The notes: generated by a model from the letters alone, not told the origin. A stretch of 64,000 bases of DNA from Chitinophaga pinensis (GCF_007896845.1 NZ_VOHS01000006.1:186001-250000); one strand, 5' to 3'. Positions 38,340 to 48,329 are shown, counted from the stretch's first letter. Translations and numbers: made by a program.

Positions 38340-40559
38340 CTACAGTTTCCACTGCTCTATCACTCTGCTGACCTGCTGTTTGTATGCCGCCAGATCTGCC
38401 AGCGTCTGCTGAATAAAATTATTATCATCCAGTTTACCGATCACCGCTTCCATCTCTGCCTCATTTTCATAAGTCATCTGACGGAATGGATTCTGATAAT
38501 CTTTTGCACGGGAATGATAGATACTTTCTGTCAGGTAGGTCTGCATATGCAGAGATTGCAACAGGCAATCTTTCAGGAAAGCAGGTGTGAAATCCCTTGC
38601 CTTCTTTTCTTCTACATGTAACAGGGATGCAATCGCATGTTGCAATTTATCCATTGCATAGTGCGCACCGATGGTTTTGTAATTTTCATGTAATACAGAC
38701 CAGCTGTTGATGGCACCTGTACGGATCTGATTTTTCAGATCTGTCAGCGTTTCTTCCTTCATCAGTTGTCCGCCTACATTGTGCCATGGACCGCGTTCTG
38801 CTGTTTCAACAATACCACGCAGTGTAGTGAAAGTATGCGTTTCATCCTGTGATATATAGCTGAAAATATTTCTTACGGCGTAGAGGTTGATCAGTTCTTT
38901 GAAGAGTGGATATGACCGGTGTACTTTCAGCAATTGCACTTTCCGCGAACTGTTCTCTACATTGGAAGCATAGATCTGTAGTCTGCCTGCTTCTTCAGGA
39001 TCATGTAACAACAGATCTTTTCCTTTCTCCTGAAAATCATGAACAGACAGGGCGCCTGCATCATGCTCATGTTTCAGGTACCATGCCTGACCGGTAGCAA
39101 TCTCCATCAGTGCCATTGAATGGATCATTTCTTCCACACTATCCGGCGCGAGATAATCGTATTCTATCAGTTGTGTTTTATCTGTACGTTTGTCGCGGTC
39201 AATATATTTCCACGAGTTACGGGCCAGTGCGTACATGTTATGCATGAACCAATAGCCTGTCATGATCCTGAGGGTATTGTGCTGTTCGTCATTCAGTACC
39301 AGACTGAATGGGAAAGGCACATCCATTTCATACATGTAGGTGCCTTTGGCGATCAGCATAAAGCTGGCAAAGCGCGAGTTGTGTTTGAGGCTGACACAGA
39401 GTCCCGGCCAGAAACCTCTTCCTGCTATGACTTCTCCGTCTGCGCCGCGTGAATTGTGATTGGATCCGATCGTAGCACCAGCTGCCATATTACTCTGTCC
39501 CATGATCAGTGCTGCGCACAGGAAGGAGTTGTTATGGTGTTGTTCATGCGCCGGAAAGATCAATGAATTCAATACTTCACAACAGGAGATCGTAGCATTG
39601 TTACCCAGATAGGAGTTGATCAGACGCGCGCCATATTTCAGCTGCGAATGAGAGGCCATTACAAAACGCACTGCTTTCACGCCATAGAACACGCGGCAGC
39701 CATAACCCACAATACCGTTTACCAGTTCACAGCCTTCTCCGATCTGACTGGTTGCTTCCGCTGAACTATTGATCGTTACATTCTTGATCTTGTTCGCACC
39801 TTTCAGATAAGCGTCGGTACCGATTGTAACATCTTTGATGATCTTACAGTTCTTTATCACACTACGGTCGCCTACCATACCATAGTAGCCGCGTTTTTTA
39901 TCAAACTGTTTTTCTGTGAATGTCTTGAATTGTTGTTGCAGGGCAGCATCATCACGATTACGCGTCCAGAGCCATGCATCACCGGGTAACATGCCATCAA
40001 AAGGCATGACGCTTCTGCCGCCATTCTCATTGCAGAGTTCCAGCCAGATACGTAGTGATTCTGACTCGCCTTCTTTCACGATACCGTTACCGAATTTAGC
40101 GTGATCAGTTGTTGTCATTTCGTTGACATTACAGATGATCACTTCATTGCCGATAATATAATGAGAGAGATAGTTGACATTATGAATGACAGCATTATCG
40201 CCGAAATCGCAGGAGGAGATCGTGCTGTTATACAGGCCGACAGGTAGTCTAAGGTTGTGAAATTCGAGGTAATAAGGTTCCAGTTTCCCGATACGTACCA
40301 CACCAAAGAAGTGGCAGTGTTTTACGAGTTGCGGATTAAATTCGTTGGCAACAAAAATATTATTCCAATCATCAGAAGTATTGTCATTACGCACCAGTAT
40401 TTCAATCTCAAGCGCAGTGAGTTTACGGTAATTGGTTTGTTGTTTGCCCAGTTGCCTGTTCCGCAGGTAATACTCGTCTTTGCCCTCCGGCAAATAAGGA
40501 GCCGCTACAAAATTGTAGCCTAACTCGGTGAGTGGCTTCTTCTGTATTACATTCATCAA
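38340..40559 (-). CDS. DUF4954 family protein (left-handed beta-helix)
   Basis: Large cytoplasmic protein of 739 residues of the Bacteroidota/Spirochaetota DUF4954 family. The middle (about 110-420) has hexapeptide-type turns (GDNAVIHNVNYL, GTDAYLKGANKIKN, GNNATISCCEVLNS) typical of a left-handed beta-helix, as in sugar-nucleotide acyltransferases. The C-terminal third is helical. The function of the family is not established. The start lies 18 bases downstream of the glmS stop on the same strand, so co-expression with amino-sugar synthesis is likely. ATG at 40556 is an equivalent start. Confidence 0.85.
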   Translation of the reverse strand: MMNVIQKKPLTELGYNFVAAPYLPEGKDEYYLRNRQLGKQQTNYRKLTALEIEILVRNDNTSDDWNNIFVANEFNPQLVKHCHFFGVVRIGKLEPYYLEFHNLRLPVGLYNSTISSCDFGDNAVIHNVNYLSHYIIGNEVIICNVNEMTTTDHAKFGNGIVKEGESESLRIWLELCNENGGRSVMPFDGMLPGDAWLWTRNRDDAALQQQFKTFTEKQFDKKRGYYGMVGDRSVIKNCKIIKDVTIGTDAYLKGANKIKNVTINSSAEATSQIGEGCELVNGIVGYGCRVFYGVKAVRFVMASHSQLKYGARLINSYLGNNATISCCEVLNSLIFPAHEQHHNNSFLCAALIMGQSNMAAGATIGSNHNSRGADGEVIAGRGFWPGLCVSLKHNSRFASFMLIAKGTYMYEMDVPFPFSLVLNDEQHNTLRIMTGYWFMHNMYALARNSWKYIDRDKRTDKTQLIEYDYLAPDSVEEMIHSMALMEIATGQAWYLKHEHDAGALSVHDFQEKGKDLLLHDPEEAGRLQIYASNVENSSRKVQLLKVHRSYPLFKELINLYAVRNIFSYISQDETHTFTTLRGIVETAERGPWHNVGGQLMKEETLTDLKNQIRTGAINSWSVLHENYKTIGAHYAMDKLQHAIASLLHVEEKKARDFTPAFLKDCLLQSLHMQTYLTESIYHSRAKDYQNPFRQMTYENEAEMEAVIGKLDDNNFIQQTLADLAAYKQQVSRVIEQWKL

Positions 40560-40577
40560 AAAAGAATTGAGGTTTTA

Positions 40578-42413
40578 TTATTCTACGGTTACTGATTTTG
40601 CCAGATTTCTCGGTTTATCCACATCAAATCCTTTCAGTACACCGATGTGATATGCAAGCAGCTGCATGGGAATAACGGATACAATAGGCGCCACCAGTTC
40701 GTCAGCAGCAGGTACCTCGATGATATCATCAGCCAGACCACGGATGGTCTGATCACCTTCAGTTACGACCGCGATCACTTTCCCTTTACGCGCCTTTATT
40801 TCCTGAATATTAGATACTACTTTCTCGTAATAGCTGTCTCGTGTAGCAACAAAAACAACAGGCAGGTTTTCATCCACCAGTGCGATAGGCCCGTGTTTCA
40901 TTTCAGCAGCAGGATAACCTTCTGCATGTATGTAAGATATTTCTTTCAGCTTTAACGCACCTTCCAGTGCTACCGGGAAATTATAACCACGTCCGAGGTA
41001 GAGGAAGTCGCGTGCATCTTTATATTTATCTGCTACCTGTCTGATCTGGTCATTCAGTTTAAGAACGGTTGCTACTTTATCAGGAATAGCGTCCAGTTCA
41101 TCGATCAGGTGCTGTAAGCGTTGTTGGGTGATGCTGCCTTTTTCCTGTGCGACTTTCAGTCCTATCATACACAGTACGGCCAGTTGTGCGGTGAATGCCT
41201 TGGTGCTGGCAACGCCGATTTCAGGACCGGCATGTGTATACGCGCCGGCATCAGAGATACGCGCGATAGAAGAACCTACCACGTTACAAACGCCGAGTAT
41301 GATCGCGCCCTTTTGTTTGGCACTTTCAATAGCGACAAGCGTATCTGCGGTTTCACCTGATTGCGAAACAGCAATGATCACATCTCCTTCACCTACCACC
41401 GGATTGCGATAGCGGAATTCGGAAGCATATTCTACTTCCACAGGAATGCGGCATAACTCTTCGATCATGTATTCGGCTACCAGTCCGGCATGCCATGAGG
41501 TACCACAGGCAACAATAATGATACGTTTGGCTTTACTGAGCAGGGACGCGTGTTCGCGGATACCACCCAGTGTCAGTGTACCACGTTTCGCATCAAGACG
41601 GCCACGTAAGCTGTCGAAGATTGTCTGCGGCTGTTCGAATATTTCTTTCAGCATGAAATGATCATATCCGCTTTTCTCAATGGCAGCCAGTTCGATATCC
41701 AGCTTCTGGATATAAGGCGTCTGACGTTCATTGGAGATATTCTTCAGGATCAGTTCATCTGATTTTATAATGGCAATTTCGTAATCGTTCACATACACGA
41801 CTTCCTTGGTGTACTCCACGATAGGAGAGGCGTCAGAAGCAAGGAAATGTTCTCCTTTACCAACACCGATCACCAGCGGACTTCCCTTACGGGCAGCAAT
41901 AAGTGTATCCGGATTATCCTGATCAACGAGCACGATCACATAAGCACCTACAACTCTTTTCAGAGCAATACGCAGTGCTTCTTCCAGACCGCATTGATTG
42001 CTTGTCTGTATCTCTTCTATGAAATGGATCAGTACTTCAGTATCTGTATCGCTTTTAAAGACATGGCCTTTCTTCAGTAACTCCTGTTTGAGCTGTGCAT
42101 AGTTTTCTATGATACCATTATGTATCATAGCCAATTTGCCATTGCCGGATGTATGAGGGTGAGAGTTACGATCACTGGGCTCGCCATGCGTAGCCCATCT
42201 TGTGTGTCCTATGGCTATGTGACTGTGTGTGTCTTTACCGCTGAGAAAGTCTTCCAGTTCTGCTACTTTTCCTTTCTTCTTATAGACTTTCAGTTCTCCA
42301 TTTAATAGTGCTACACCAGCACTGTCATATCCGCGGTATTCTAATCTTTTCAGTCCTTTTAATACGATGGGGTAGGCTTCCCGTTGGCCTATGTAAGCGA
42401 CTATTCCGCACAT
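40578..42413 (-). CDS. glmS: Glutamine-fructose-6-phosphate aminotransferase (isomerising)
   Basis: Makes glucosamine-6-phosphate from fructose-6-phosphate and glutamine, the entry step to peptidoglycan and LPS amino sugars. It has 611 residues. The N-terminal glutaminase begins MCGIVAYIG with Cys2 (Cys1 after Met removal) as nucleophile, and RWATHGEPSDRNSHPH is present. Two SIS domains follow (ACGTSWHAGLVAEY, SQSGETADT), ending KSVTVE. No glmS ribozyme is recognisable in the 233-base upstream spacer, as expected outside Firmicutes. It leads a two-gene unit with DUF4954. Confidence 0.97.
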   Translation of the reverse strand: MCGIVAYIGQREAYPIVLKGLKRLEYRGYDSAGVALLNGELKVYKKKGKVAELEDFLSGKDTHSHIAIGHTRWATHGEPSDRNSHPHTSGNGKLAMIHNGIIENYAQLKQELLKKGHVFKSDTDTEVLIHFIEEIQTSNQCGLEEALRIALKRVVGAYVIVLVDQDNPDTLIAARKGSPLVIGVGKGEHFLASDASPIVEYTKEVVYVNDYEIAIIKSDELILKNISNERQTPYIQKLDIELAAIEKSGYDHFMLKEIFEQPQTIFDSLRGRLDAKRGTLTLGGIREHASLLSKAKRIIIVACGTSWHAGLVAEYMIEELCRIPVEVEYASEFRYRNPVVGEGDVIIAVSQSGETADTLVAIESAKQKGAIILGVCNVVGSSIARISDAGAYTHAGPEIGVASTKAFTAQLAVLCMIGLKVAQEKGSITQQRLQHLIDELDAIPDKVATVLKLNDQIRQVADKYKDARDFLYLGRGYNFPVALEGALKLKEISYIHAEGYPAAEMKHGPIALVDENLPVVFVATRDSYYEKVVSNIQEIKARKGKVIAVVTEGDQTIRGLADDIIEVPAADELVAPIVSVIPMQLLAYHIGVLKGFDVDKPRNLAKSVTVE

Positions 42414-42646
42414 AAAATGTTTTTCAGTTTACATGGATAAAGCGTGCAAGTTGTATAAAAAATGTGAAAAACGTATAAAAGATTGCGAATTATGGCCCAG
42501 AATAACAAAATGAGCCTCACGCTGTTAGTCGTTAAAATATTCTTTAGGTACTATTACTTATACATTTTGAGCCACTCACCATCATCAAATTGTATGCCTG
42601 CGTGGAAAATTCGTAATTTGTCCCCCTTAACCGAACATGAGGTCCT

Positions 42647-43171
42647 ATGAGATATGTAATACTACTATTACTAAGCTGCCTGGCATGTGAACAGGCGCCA
42701 CCTGAAAAACAAGCCATTCCGGTTGCGGAAGACAGCACCTTTCTTACCGGCACCTTCTATCTGGTGCGTCATGCTGAGCAGACCGGAGTAGATTCTACAC
42801 TGGTAGAAGCAGGGCATGAGCAGGCAGGAGCGCTTTACCGGCTGTTGCAGGACTCAGGTATCCAGAAGATTTATTTTACCCGTTATCCCGGCAGTATGGA
42901 CATGGCAGATTCCATGTTTCAGTATCTGAGCCTTGATACCGTCTCCTATGTAGCTGATTCCTCCGGAGAGGGGCTGTTATATGAAATTACCCGTGAGAAG
43001 GATTGGGGAAAGAAACTGCTGGTGGTGGGGAATAACCGCGCATTGGTACCCATCATGCACTCCCTGAAGGCGAAGCCTAAGATCGATTCTGTTGCAGGCA
43101 AAGATTACAGCAGTCTGTTTATCGTCAGAAAGTATAAGGATAGTGTACGTTGCAAAAGACTGAACTATTGA
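42647..43171 (+). CDS. Histidine-phosphatase-fold lipoprotein with degenerate active site
   Basis: Protein of 174 residues with a lipoprotein signal (Cys11 or Cys14 as the lipid site). The first histidine-phosphatase motif is kept (YLVRHAEQ, Arg41-His42). The later Arg-containing segment reads FTRYPGSMDMAD where active members have an Arg-Thr pair. The second catalytic His, usually in a VGH motif, is Asn129 (VVGNNRAL). It is therefore probably catalytically weak or inactive, perhaps a binding protein. Family membership is clear from the motif order. The function is unknown. Confidence 0.8.
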   Translation: MRYVILLLLSCLACEQAPPEKQAIPVAEDSTFLTGTFYLVRHAEQTGVDSTLVEAGHEQAGALYRLLQDSGIQKIYFTRYPGSMDMADSMFQYLSLDTVSYVADSSGEGLLYEITREKDWGKKLLVVGNNRALVPIMHSLKAKPKIDSVAGKDYSSLFIVRKYKDSVRCKRLNY

Positions 43172-43179
43172 AATAAGAA

Positions 43180-43222
43180 ACCGGAACAGGAAGGAGCTGT
43201 CAATACTCCTTGCTATTCCGGT
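43180..43222. terminator. Terminator-like hairpin after the histidine-phosphatase-like gene
   Basis: Seventeen-base arms (43180-43196 and 43206-43222) with two mismatches and a nine-base loop. There is no T tract on the plus strand. It could be a transcription end or an mRNA-stabilising stem. Confidence 0.5.
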
Positions 43223-43368
43223 CTGGTAACGTTATGACGATTTAATAACTTATTGCTATAGTGGATGTTATGTGTTTGGCCGGACGATAGGCAGCCCTTG
43301 GAACACATTGTACCTGAAGCTGTTATGGACATGAGGTGGACTTGATGCGTACCTGTCCGGAATGATCA

Positions 43369-44745
43369 TCAGAGCATAACCCCTTTCAGCAGGGTATAAG
43401 CTACTGAAAAATAGATCAGTAAACCGGTAACGTCCACCAGCGTAGCCACAAAAGGGGCAGACGATGTAGCCGGATCAGCACCCAGCTTTTTCAGGAGCAA
43501 TGGCAGCATAGAGCCGGAAAGCGTTCCCCACAAGACGACTCCTATCAACGATATTCCTACCGTTAAACCAATCAATATGGTATGATCACCATAAGTATGA
43601 AAGAAGGTATTCCACAGCAGGATGCGGATAAAGCCGATTAAGCCTAACACACCACCCAGTAACAGTCCGGAGATAATCTCCCTGCGCATCACATTCCACC
43701 AGTCTGCAATACTGATCTCACCCAGCGCCATCGCCTGAATGATCAGGGTCGATGCCTGAGAACCACTATTACCACCACTGGATATAATGAGCGGTACAAA
43801 GAGTGCCAGTACCACGGCTTTGGCTATTTCGTCTTCAAAGAAGCCCATAGCGGTCGCCGTCAGCATTTCACCGATAAAGAGTACAACCAGCCAGCCGATC
43901 CTTTTTTTCACCAGCTTAAGCAGGGGAATATCCAGATAGGGCTCATCCAGTGCCTCAGTACCACCGATACGCTGGATATCTTCTGTATGTTCTTCGTTAG
44001 CAATCCAGAGGATGTCATCAATGGTGATGATACCCAGCAGAATACCTGCATCATCTACTACCGGCAGCGCCACCCGGTTTTCCATGCGGAATACCTGAAT
44101 GGCCTCTTCCTGATCATCACTGACATGCAGAGCTACGAAGCGATCATCCATCAGAGTATGTACGACAGTATCAGGCGCTACCAACAGGAACTCCCTGATC
44201 CGGAAGTCATCTATCAGTTTGCCCTTTTCGTCTACTACATAGATCACGTCAATGGTCTCACTGTCTTTACCGTACTCCCTGATATAGCGCAGTACCTGTT
44301 TGACCGTCCATTCTTCACGAACGGCTATGTACTCCGGCGTCATGATACGCCCTACGCTGGTTTCCGGATAGCCCAGCAGACTAAGGGTGATCTTGCGTTC
44401 TTCCGGGTCAAGTAGCTTGATCAGCTCTTTTACCACGTCACTATGTAACTCTCCGAGGAAGGCAGTACGGTCATCCGCCGGCAGCTCATTCAGCAGCTCA
44501 GCGACTTTCGCAGCGGGCAGCTCCCGGATCACCTCTTCCTGTATATGAAACTCCAGGATCCTGAAAGCTGCAGCAGCACGGCCTATGGACAACTGATTCA
44601 TGATCACGTCAGCATGCTCCGGCAGCTCGTGAATGAGCTCGGCGATGTCTGTGATAAGCTGGTCATCCAGGTACACTTTCAGTTCCGGTAAGTTCTGCTC
44701 AGCGACCAGCGTCTCAAATTTTTCCAGTAATACTTCATTTTCCAT
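43369..44745 (-). CDS. mgtE: Magnesium transporter MgtE
   Basis: Mg2+ channel of 458 residues. The cytoplasmic N domain (about 1-130, ending ELHSDVVKELIKLLDPEER) is followed by a CBS pair (about 140-265) with GRIMTPEYIAV and IITIDDILWIANEEHTED. Five membrane helices (about 290-455) include GGNSGSQAS and the family's conserved acidic pore residues (VALVDVTGLLIY). Length is standard. The Mg2+-sensing CBS/N domains gate the channel in characterised homologues. It is 130 bases upstream of, and on the same strand as, the bestrophin gene's downstream end. Confidence 0.96.
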   Translation of the reverse strand: MENEVLLEKFETLVAEQNLPELKVYLDDQLITDIAELIHELPEHADVIMNQLSIGRAAAAFRILEFHIQEEVIRELPAAKVAELLNELPADDRTAFLGELHSDVVKELIKLLDPEERKITLSLLGYPETSVGRIMTPEYIAVREEWTVKQVLRYIREYGKDSETIDVIYVVDEKGKLIDDFRIREFLLVAPDTVVHTLMDDRFVALHVSDDQEEAIQVFRMENRVALPVVDDAGILLGIITIDDILWIANEEHTEDIQRIGGTEALDEPYLDIPLLKLVKKRIGWLVVLFIGEMLTATAMGFFEDEIAKAVVLALFVPLIISSGGNSGSQASTLIIQAMALGEISIADWWNVMRREIISGLLLGGVLGLIGFIRILLWNTFFHTYGDHTILIGLTVGISLIGVVLWGTLSGSMLPLLLKKLGADPATSSAPFVATLVDVTGLLIYFSVAYTLLKGVML

Positions 44746-44794
44746 ATTCCAAATGCTGTCAGTGAGGCGAAATTAAAGAAAGTTGAGGTCCAGA

Positions 44795-45664
44795 TTACAA
44801 TATCTCTCCTACATGTTTGCGGATATTGGCAGAAATCGTGTCTGTAGGCAGGTCATTCGCGTCAAATCCAAAGGGGTCTTCTATCTCTTCAGCGATCAGC
44901 TCAAGGCTGGCCAGTACGTAGAAAATGAATACCACCACAGGTATAATAAGATAGTGCAGGGTAAATACGTAGCCCAGAGGCAGAGTCATTACAAAGAAAA
45001 AGATAAACTTTTTAATGAAGACACTGTAGGAAAAAGGAATAGGGGTATTCCTGATCCGCTCACAGGCGCCGCAGATATCCGTAAAGGAAAGCAGCTCAGG
45101 GTTGAGGCTGAGCAACTGCTCCCCGCTGATCTGTCCCTGACGGTACAGTTCGTGTACATGCGCCATGATCTGTGCGGCTATCTGATTAGGTACATGTTTA
45201 TCCTGCTTTAATTGCATGCTGTCTGACTGCTGAAACTCTTCGGGTTGATACAGGTTACGCAGATGGTTCTTCAGACCAAAAGCGTAATTAGGGATCATTA
45301 CCCTGAAGAACTCACGGGAAGCAGTATTCGAAGCCGGCAGCATGGCGTTCAGTTTAAGCGCCAGGTTACGGCTGTTGTTTACCAGAGCTCCCCACAGCTT
45401 ACGTCCTTCCCACCAGCGGTCATAGGCCGTATTAGTGCGGAATACAAGCAAAAGGGAGATGACAAAACCCAGCAACGAATGAATGAGCGTGATCTGTTTC
45501 AGGTCACTGTTGGGGGACAGATGCAGTAGTTCCAGTTCCAGAAATGCGATCAGTGCAGAATAGGCAGACAGGGCTATAAACATAGGAAACAGCTTCCGGA
45601 CAGTGTCTGCCTTGTGGAAGCGGAAGATAAAAGTGAACCAGGCTTTTGGGTTGTAATCAATCAT
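44795..45664 (-). CDS. Bestrophin-like ion channel protein
   Basis: Protein of 289 residues of the bestrophin/UPF0187 family, known in bacteria as pentameric channels (KpBest is cation-selective). The hallmark FRTNTAYDRWWEGRKLWG is split by a short loop near residues 76-93, and LPLGYVFTLHY and a C-terminal EEIEDPFGFDANDLP are present. Four membrane segments are predicted. It is upstream of mgtE on the same strand with a 49-base gap, so the two may be co-transcribed. Confidence 0.92.
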   Translation of the reverse strand: MIDYNPKAWFTFIFRFHKADTVRKLFPMFIALSAYSALIAFLELELLHLSPNSDLKQITLIHSLLGFVISLLLVFRTNTAYDRWWEGRKLWGALVNNSRNLALKLNAMLPASNTASREFFRVMIPNYAFGLKNHLRNLYQPEEFQQSDSMQLKQDKHVPNQIAAQIMAHVHELYRQGQISGEQLLSLNPELLSFTDICGACERIRNTPIPFSYSVFIKKFIFFFVMTLPLGYVFTLHYLIIPVVVFIFYVLASLELIAEEIEDPFGFDANDLPTDTISANIRKHVGEIL

Positions 45665-45686
45665 ATTATTAGTGTATACATTTTCG

Positions 45687-45694
45687 CAAACCTA
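45687..45694 (-). promoter_or_regulatory. Candidate -7 promoter element for the bestrophin gene (TAGGTTTG)
   Basis: Exact TAnnTTTG on the minus strand, 22 bases ahead of the ATG at 45664. It probably drives bestrophin and mgtE together. No -33 element is clear. Confidence 0.45.
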
Positions 45695-45761
45695 AAAATT
45701 TTACACATGATTTTGATAACTTCCTGCTTTACCTTTATTTTACGCTTCCTTACATTATATT

Positions 45762-46151
45762 ATGATCAAGCCATATTTATACGTCGATAAGACAAAAGGC
45801 AAGGGCCGCGGAGTGTTTACAAAAGAAAGAATACCAGCTGGCACCCGTATAGAAACCTCGCCTGTACTTGTTTTGTCCTATGACGATACCGAGATTGTCG
45901 ATAAAACGAAACTGCACAATTACATCTTCTTATGGGGTGTTCGTGAAACCCGTTCCTGCATTGCGCTTGGTCTCTGTTCCATCTACAACCACTCTTACGA
46001 TCCAAACTGTGTGTACGAAATGGACTTCGAAGAAGAAACCATGAGTATCATCACCCGCAGAGAGATTAAAAAGGGAGAGGAACTCTGTATCAACTATAAC
46101 GGTGATGTGACTGATTCATCGCCTGTATGGTTCGATGTAAGAAAGAAATAG
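45762..46151 (+). CDS. Small SET-domain protein, putative protein-lysine methyltransferase
   Basis: Protein of 129 residues that is almost exactly one SET domain. GKGRGVFT (about 13-20) matches the N-terminal cofactor motif, YNHSYDPNC (Asn76-His77 and Pro81-Cys83) is the NHSxxPNC core, and GEELCINYNGD (Tyr112) is the catalytic motif. There is no pre-SET, post-SET or signal region. SET enzymes methylate lysines in eukaryotic histones. Bacterial ones modify ribosomal, chromatin-like or host proteins, or remain unassigned. The target is not indicated by neighbours. It appears monocistronic. Confidence 0.88.
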   Translation: MIKPYLYVDKTKGKGRGVFTKERIPAGTRIETSPVLVLSYDDTEIVDKTKLHNYIFLWGVRETRSCIALGLCSIYNHSYDPNCVYEMDFEEETMSIITRREIKKGEELCINYNGDVTDSSPVWFDVRKK

Positions 46152-46152
46152 C

Positions 46153-46214
46153 CGGGAATAAGGCCCCATCGCCTTTCCCGAAGAAATAAATAAGGAATTG
46201 AGAAATTCCTTATT
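46153..46214 (+). terminator. Terminator-like double hairpin after the SET gene
   Basis: First stem CGGGAA (46153-46158) with TTCCCG (46175-46180). Second stem AATAAGGAATT (46189-46199) with AATTCCTTATT (46204-46214) and a four-base loop. The T content after the second stem is modest. Confidence 0.55.
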
Positions 46215-46252
46215 ATTGTATCAAAATATATAAGCACTTATATAATTTTACG

Positions 46253-46738
46253 ATGAGTTTCTACGCTTCACTGGGATATCTGGTTTTTGGCAGCCGCCTC
46301 AGACGGCTGAGTGAATACTTCCTCATGGAGGTGAATAAGGTCTATGAACAAGCTGGTATTGCCTTTGACGCCAGCTGGTTCCCGCTTTTCTATATCCTTT
46401 CCCGTCAGCAGAACATCCCGCTGATTGACATTGCCGGACAGCTGGAAGTCTCTCACTCGGCTATCAGTCAGCTGATAACCAACCTGAAAAAGAAAGGACT
46501 CGTTAACACCGCTCCCTGTCCTGATGATGGACGCCGGCAGCTGGTGATGCTTACGCCCAAAGGAGAAGAACTGTTACAACAGGTACAGCCCATATGGGAA
46601 GCCATTACTACGGCCATGCAGGAACTGACAGAAGAGAACAAACAAAGCAAACAGCTGCTGGAAGCCATCAGACAGGTGGAAAGCGCTGTACAGGGTACGT
46701 CCCTGTCCGAAAGGATACAGGCGTCTATGAAAAACTGA
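46253..46738 (+). CDS. MarR-family transcriptional regulator
   Basis: Winged-helix regulator of 161 residues. The recognition region is IDIAGQLEVSHSAISQLITNLKKKGLV (about residues 62-88, cited here as domain span), followed by a wing with PDDGRRQLVMLTPKG. N- and C-terminal helices provide dimerisation. The gene is 22 bases upstream of hutH on the same strand, which makes it a candidate local regulator of histidine catabolism. Known hut repressors are HutC (GntR family) or anti-terminators, so the assignment is inferred from position only. Confidence 0.9.
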   Translation: MSFYASLGYLVFGSRLRRLSEYFLMEVNKVYEQAGIAFDASWFPLFYILSRQQNIPLIDIAGQLEVSHSAISQLITNLKKKGLVNTAPCPDDGRRQLVMLTPKGEELLQQVQPIWEAITTAMQELTEENKQSKQLLEAIRQVESAVQGTSLSERIQASMKN

Positions 46739-46760
46739 TCACGACTCAATCCAATCAACA

Positions 46761-48329
46761 ATGATACACCAATTCAAGTACGGTATTGATCAGCTCACCG
46801 TGGCAAAGGCGCTGGATATTGCGGCAGGAAAGCTCTCCGGTATATTGGTACCGGAAGTGACTGAACGCATCAAAGCCAGTGCCGCCCACGTGCAGACTAT
46901 TGTCGCCGCTCACAGCACCGTATATGGTATCAATACAGGCTTCGGGCCGCTTTGTGATACCAAAATATCCGAAGAAGATACCCGCGCCCTGCAATACAAT
47001 ATTCTCCAAAGCCATAGCGTAGGGGTAGGCAACCCTATCCCCGAACTGGTAGCCCGCGTTATGCTGGTCACCAAAGTACAGGCACTGGCTCAGGGATATT
47101 CAGGGGTAGCACTGGCTACGCTTGAACGCATCATCTGGCATATCGAACACTCCGTAACACCGGTAGTACCCGAAAAAGGTTCTGTTGGCGCCTCCGGCGA
47201 CCTCGCACCTTTATCGCATCTCTTTCTGCCGCTTATCGGTCTGGGAGAAGTATACTACAAAGGACAACGCCAGCCATCAGCTGCTGTTTTACAGGCAGAA
47301 AAACTGGAACCGGTAATATTAGGTCCAAAAGAAGGATTGGCGCTTATTAACGGTACACAGTTCATTCTTTCCTTTGCAGTGACAGCCCTGCAACGTATGC
47401 ACAATGCGCTGGAGGCCGCTGATATTATCGGTGCGCTCTCGCTCGAAGGACTCATGGGTACTGCCCGTCCTTTCGATCCGCGCTTACATGCGATCAGACC
47501 CTTCCCGGGCAATCAGCTGGTAGCACACAGATTAAAGACGATGCTGGAAAACTCCGGTATCATGGCCGCCCACGTTGATTGTGGCCGTGTACAGGATCCT
47601 TACTCCCTGCGTTGTATGCCACAGGTACATGGCGCTTCCCGGACAGCATGGCATCACCTGCGGGAACTAACTGTGATTGAGCTGAACGCAGTGACAGACA
47701 ATCCGATCATCTTCAGCGCAGAAGATACCATCAGCGGAGGCAACTTCCATGGTCAGCCGCTGGCAATGCCACTGGACTATGCAACCGTAGCCGCAGCTGA
47801 ACTGGGGAATATCTCCGATCGTCGTTGTTATATGATGATTGAAGGCCGCTATGGATTGCCTAAACTCCTGATCGAAGACGCCGGACTTAATTCCGGTTTT
47901 ATGATACCGCAATACACAACGGCTGCTCTGGTAACTGAGAATAAGACCCTTTGTTTCCCGGCCAGCGCTGACAGTGTGCCTACTTCTCTCGGACAGGAAG
48001 ATCATGTATCCATGGGCTCCATCAGTGGTCGTAAACTGCATCAGGTTATTGACAATCTTGAATATATACTGGCAGTAGAACTACTGTATGCTGCGCAGGC
48101 GGTTGATTTCAGACGACCTTTACAATCAGGTCCTATTCTGGAAGCCGTACATTCCTTTGTACGCGAAACCGTTCCATTCGCAGCCAAAGACAGGATCTTT
48201 GCTTATGATATCAAACAGCTGCATCAGCTGATCACCAATCAATCTTTAGTGAACGTGGCAAACAATGCCGCACTTGACAATCACCTTTCTCTAAACGGTA
48301 TTTATCATGAACAGTTCGGACTTTATTAA
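46761..48329 (+). CDS. hutH: Histidine ammonia-lyase
   Basis: First step of histidine degradation: histidine to urocanate and ammonia. It has 522 residues. The self-processing Ala144-Ser145-Gly146 that forms the MIO cofactor lies in [14 protein letters not shown]. The N-terminal [12 protein letters not shown] loop with the catalytic Tyr and the later EAVTDNP-type segment ([10 protein letters not shown]) are intact. The 3' end overlaps hutU by 23 bases, so the two are translationally linked. Confidence 0.97.
   Translation: MIHQFKYGIDQLTVAKALDIAAGKLSGILVPEVTERIKASAAHVQTIVAAHSTVYGINTGFGPLCDTKISEEDTRALQYNILQSHSVGVGNPIPELVARVMLVTKVQALAQGYSGVALATLERIIWHIEHSVTPVVPEKGSVGASGDLAPLSHLFLPLIGLGEVYYKGQRQPSAAVLQAEKLEPVILGPKEGLALINGTQFILSFAVTALQRMHNALEAADIIGALSLEGLMGTARPFDPRLHAIRPFPGNQLVAHRLKTMLENSGIMAAHVDCGRVQDPYSLRCMPQVHGASRTAWHHLRELTVIELNAVTDNPIIFSAEDTISGGNFHGQPLAMPLDYATVAAAELGNISDRRCYMMIEGRYGLPKLLIEDAGLNSGFMIPQYTTAALVTENKTLCFPASADSVPTSLGQEDHVSMGSISGRKLHQVIDNLEYILAVELLYAAQAVDFRRPLQSGPILEAVHSFVRETVPFAAKDRIFAYDIKQLHQLITNQSLVNVANNAALDNHLSLNGIYHEQFGLY

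Noticed and set aside
42414-42646. glmS ribozyme in the spacer ahead of glmS
   Set aside because: No ribozyme core pattern is seen and such ribozymes are not expected in Bacteroidota.
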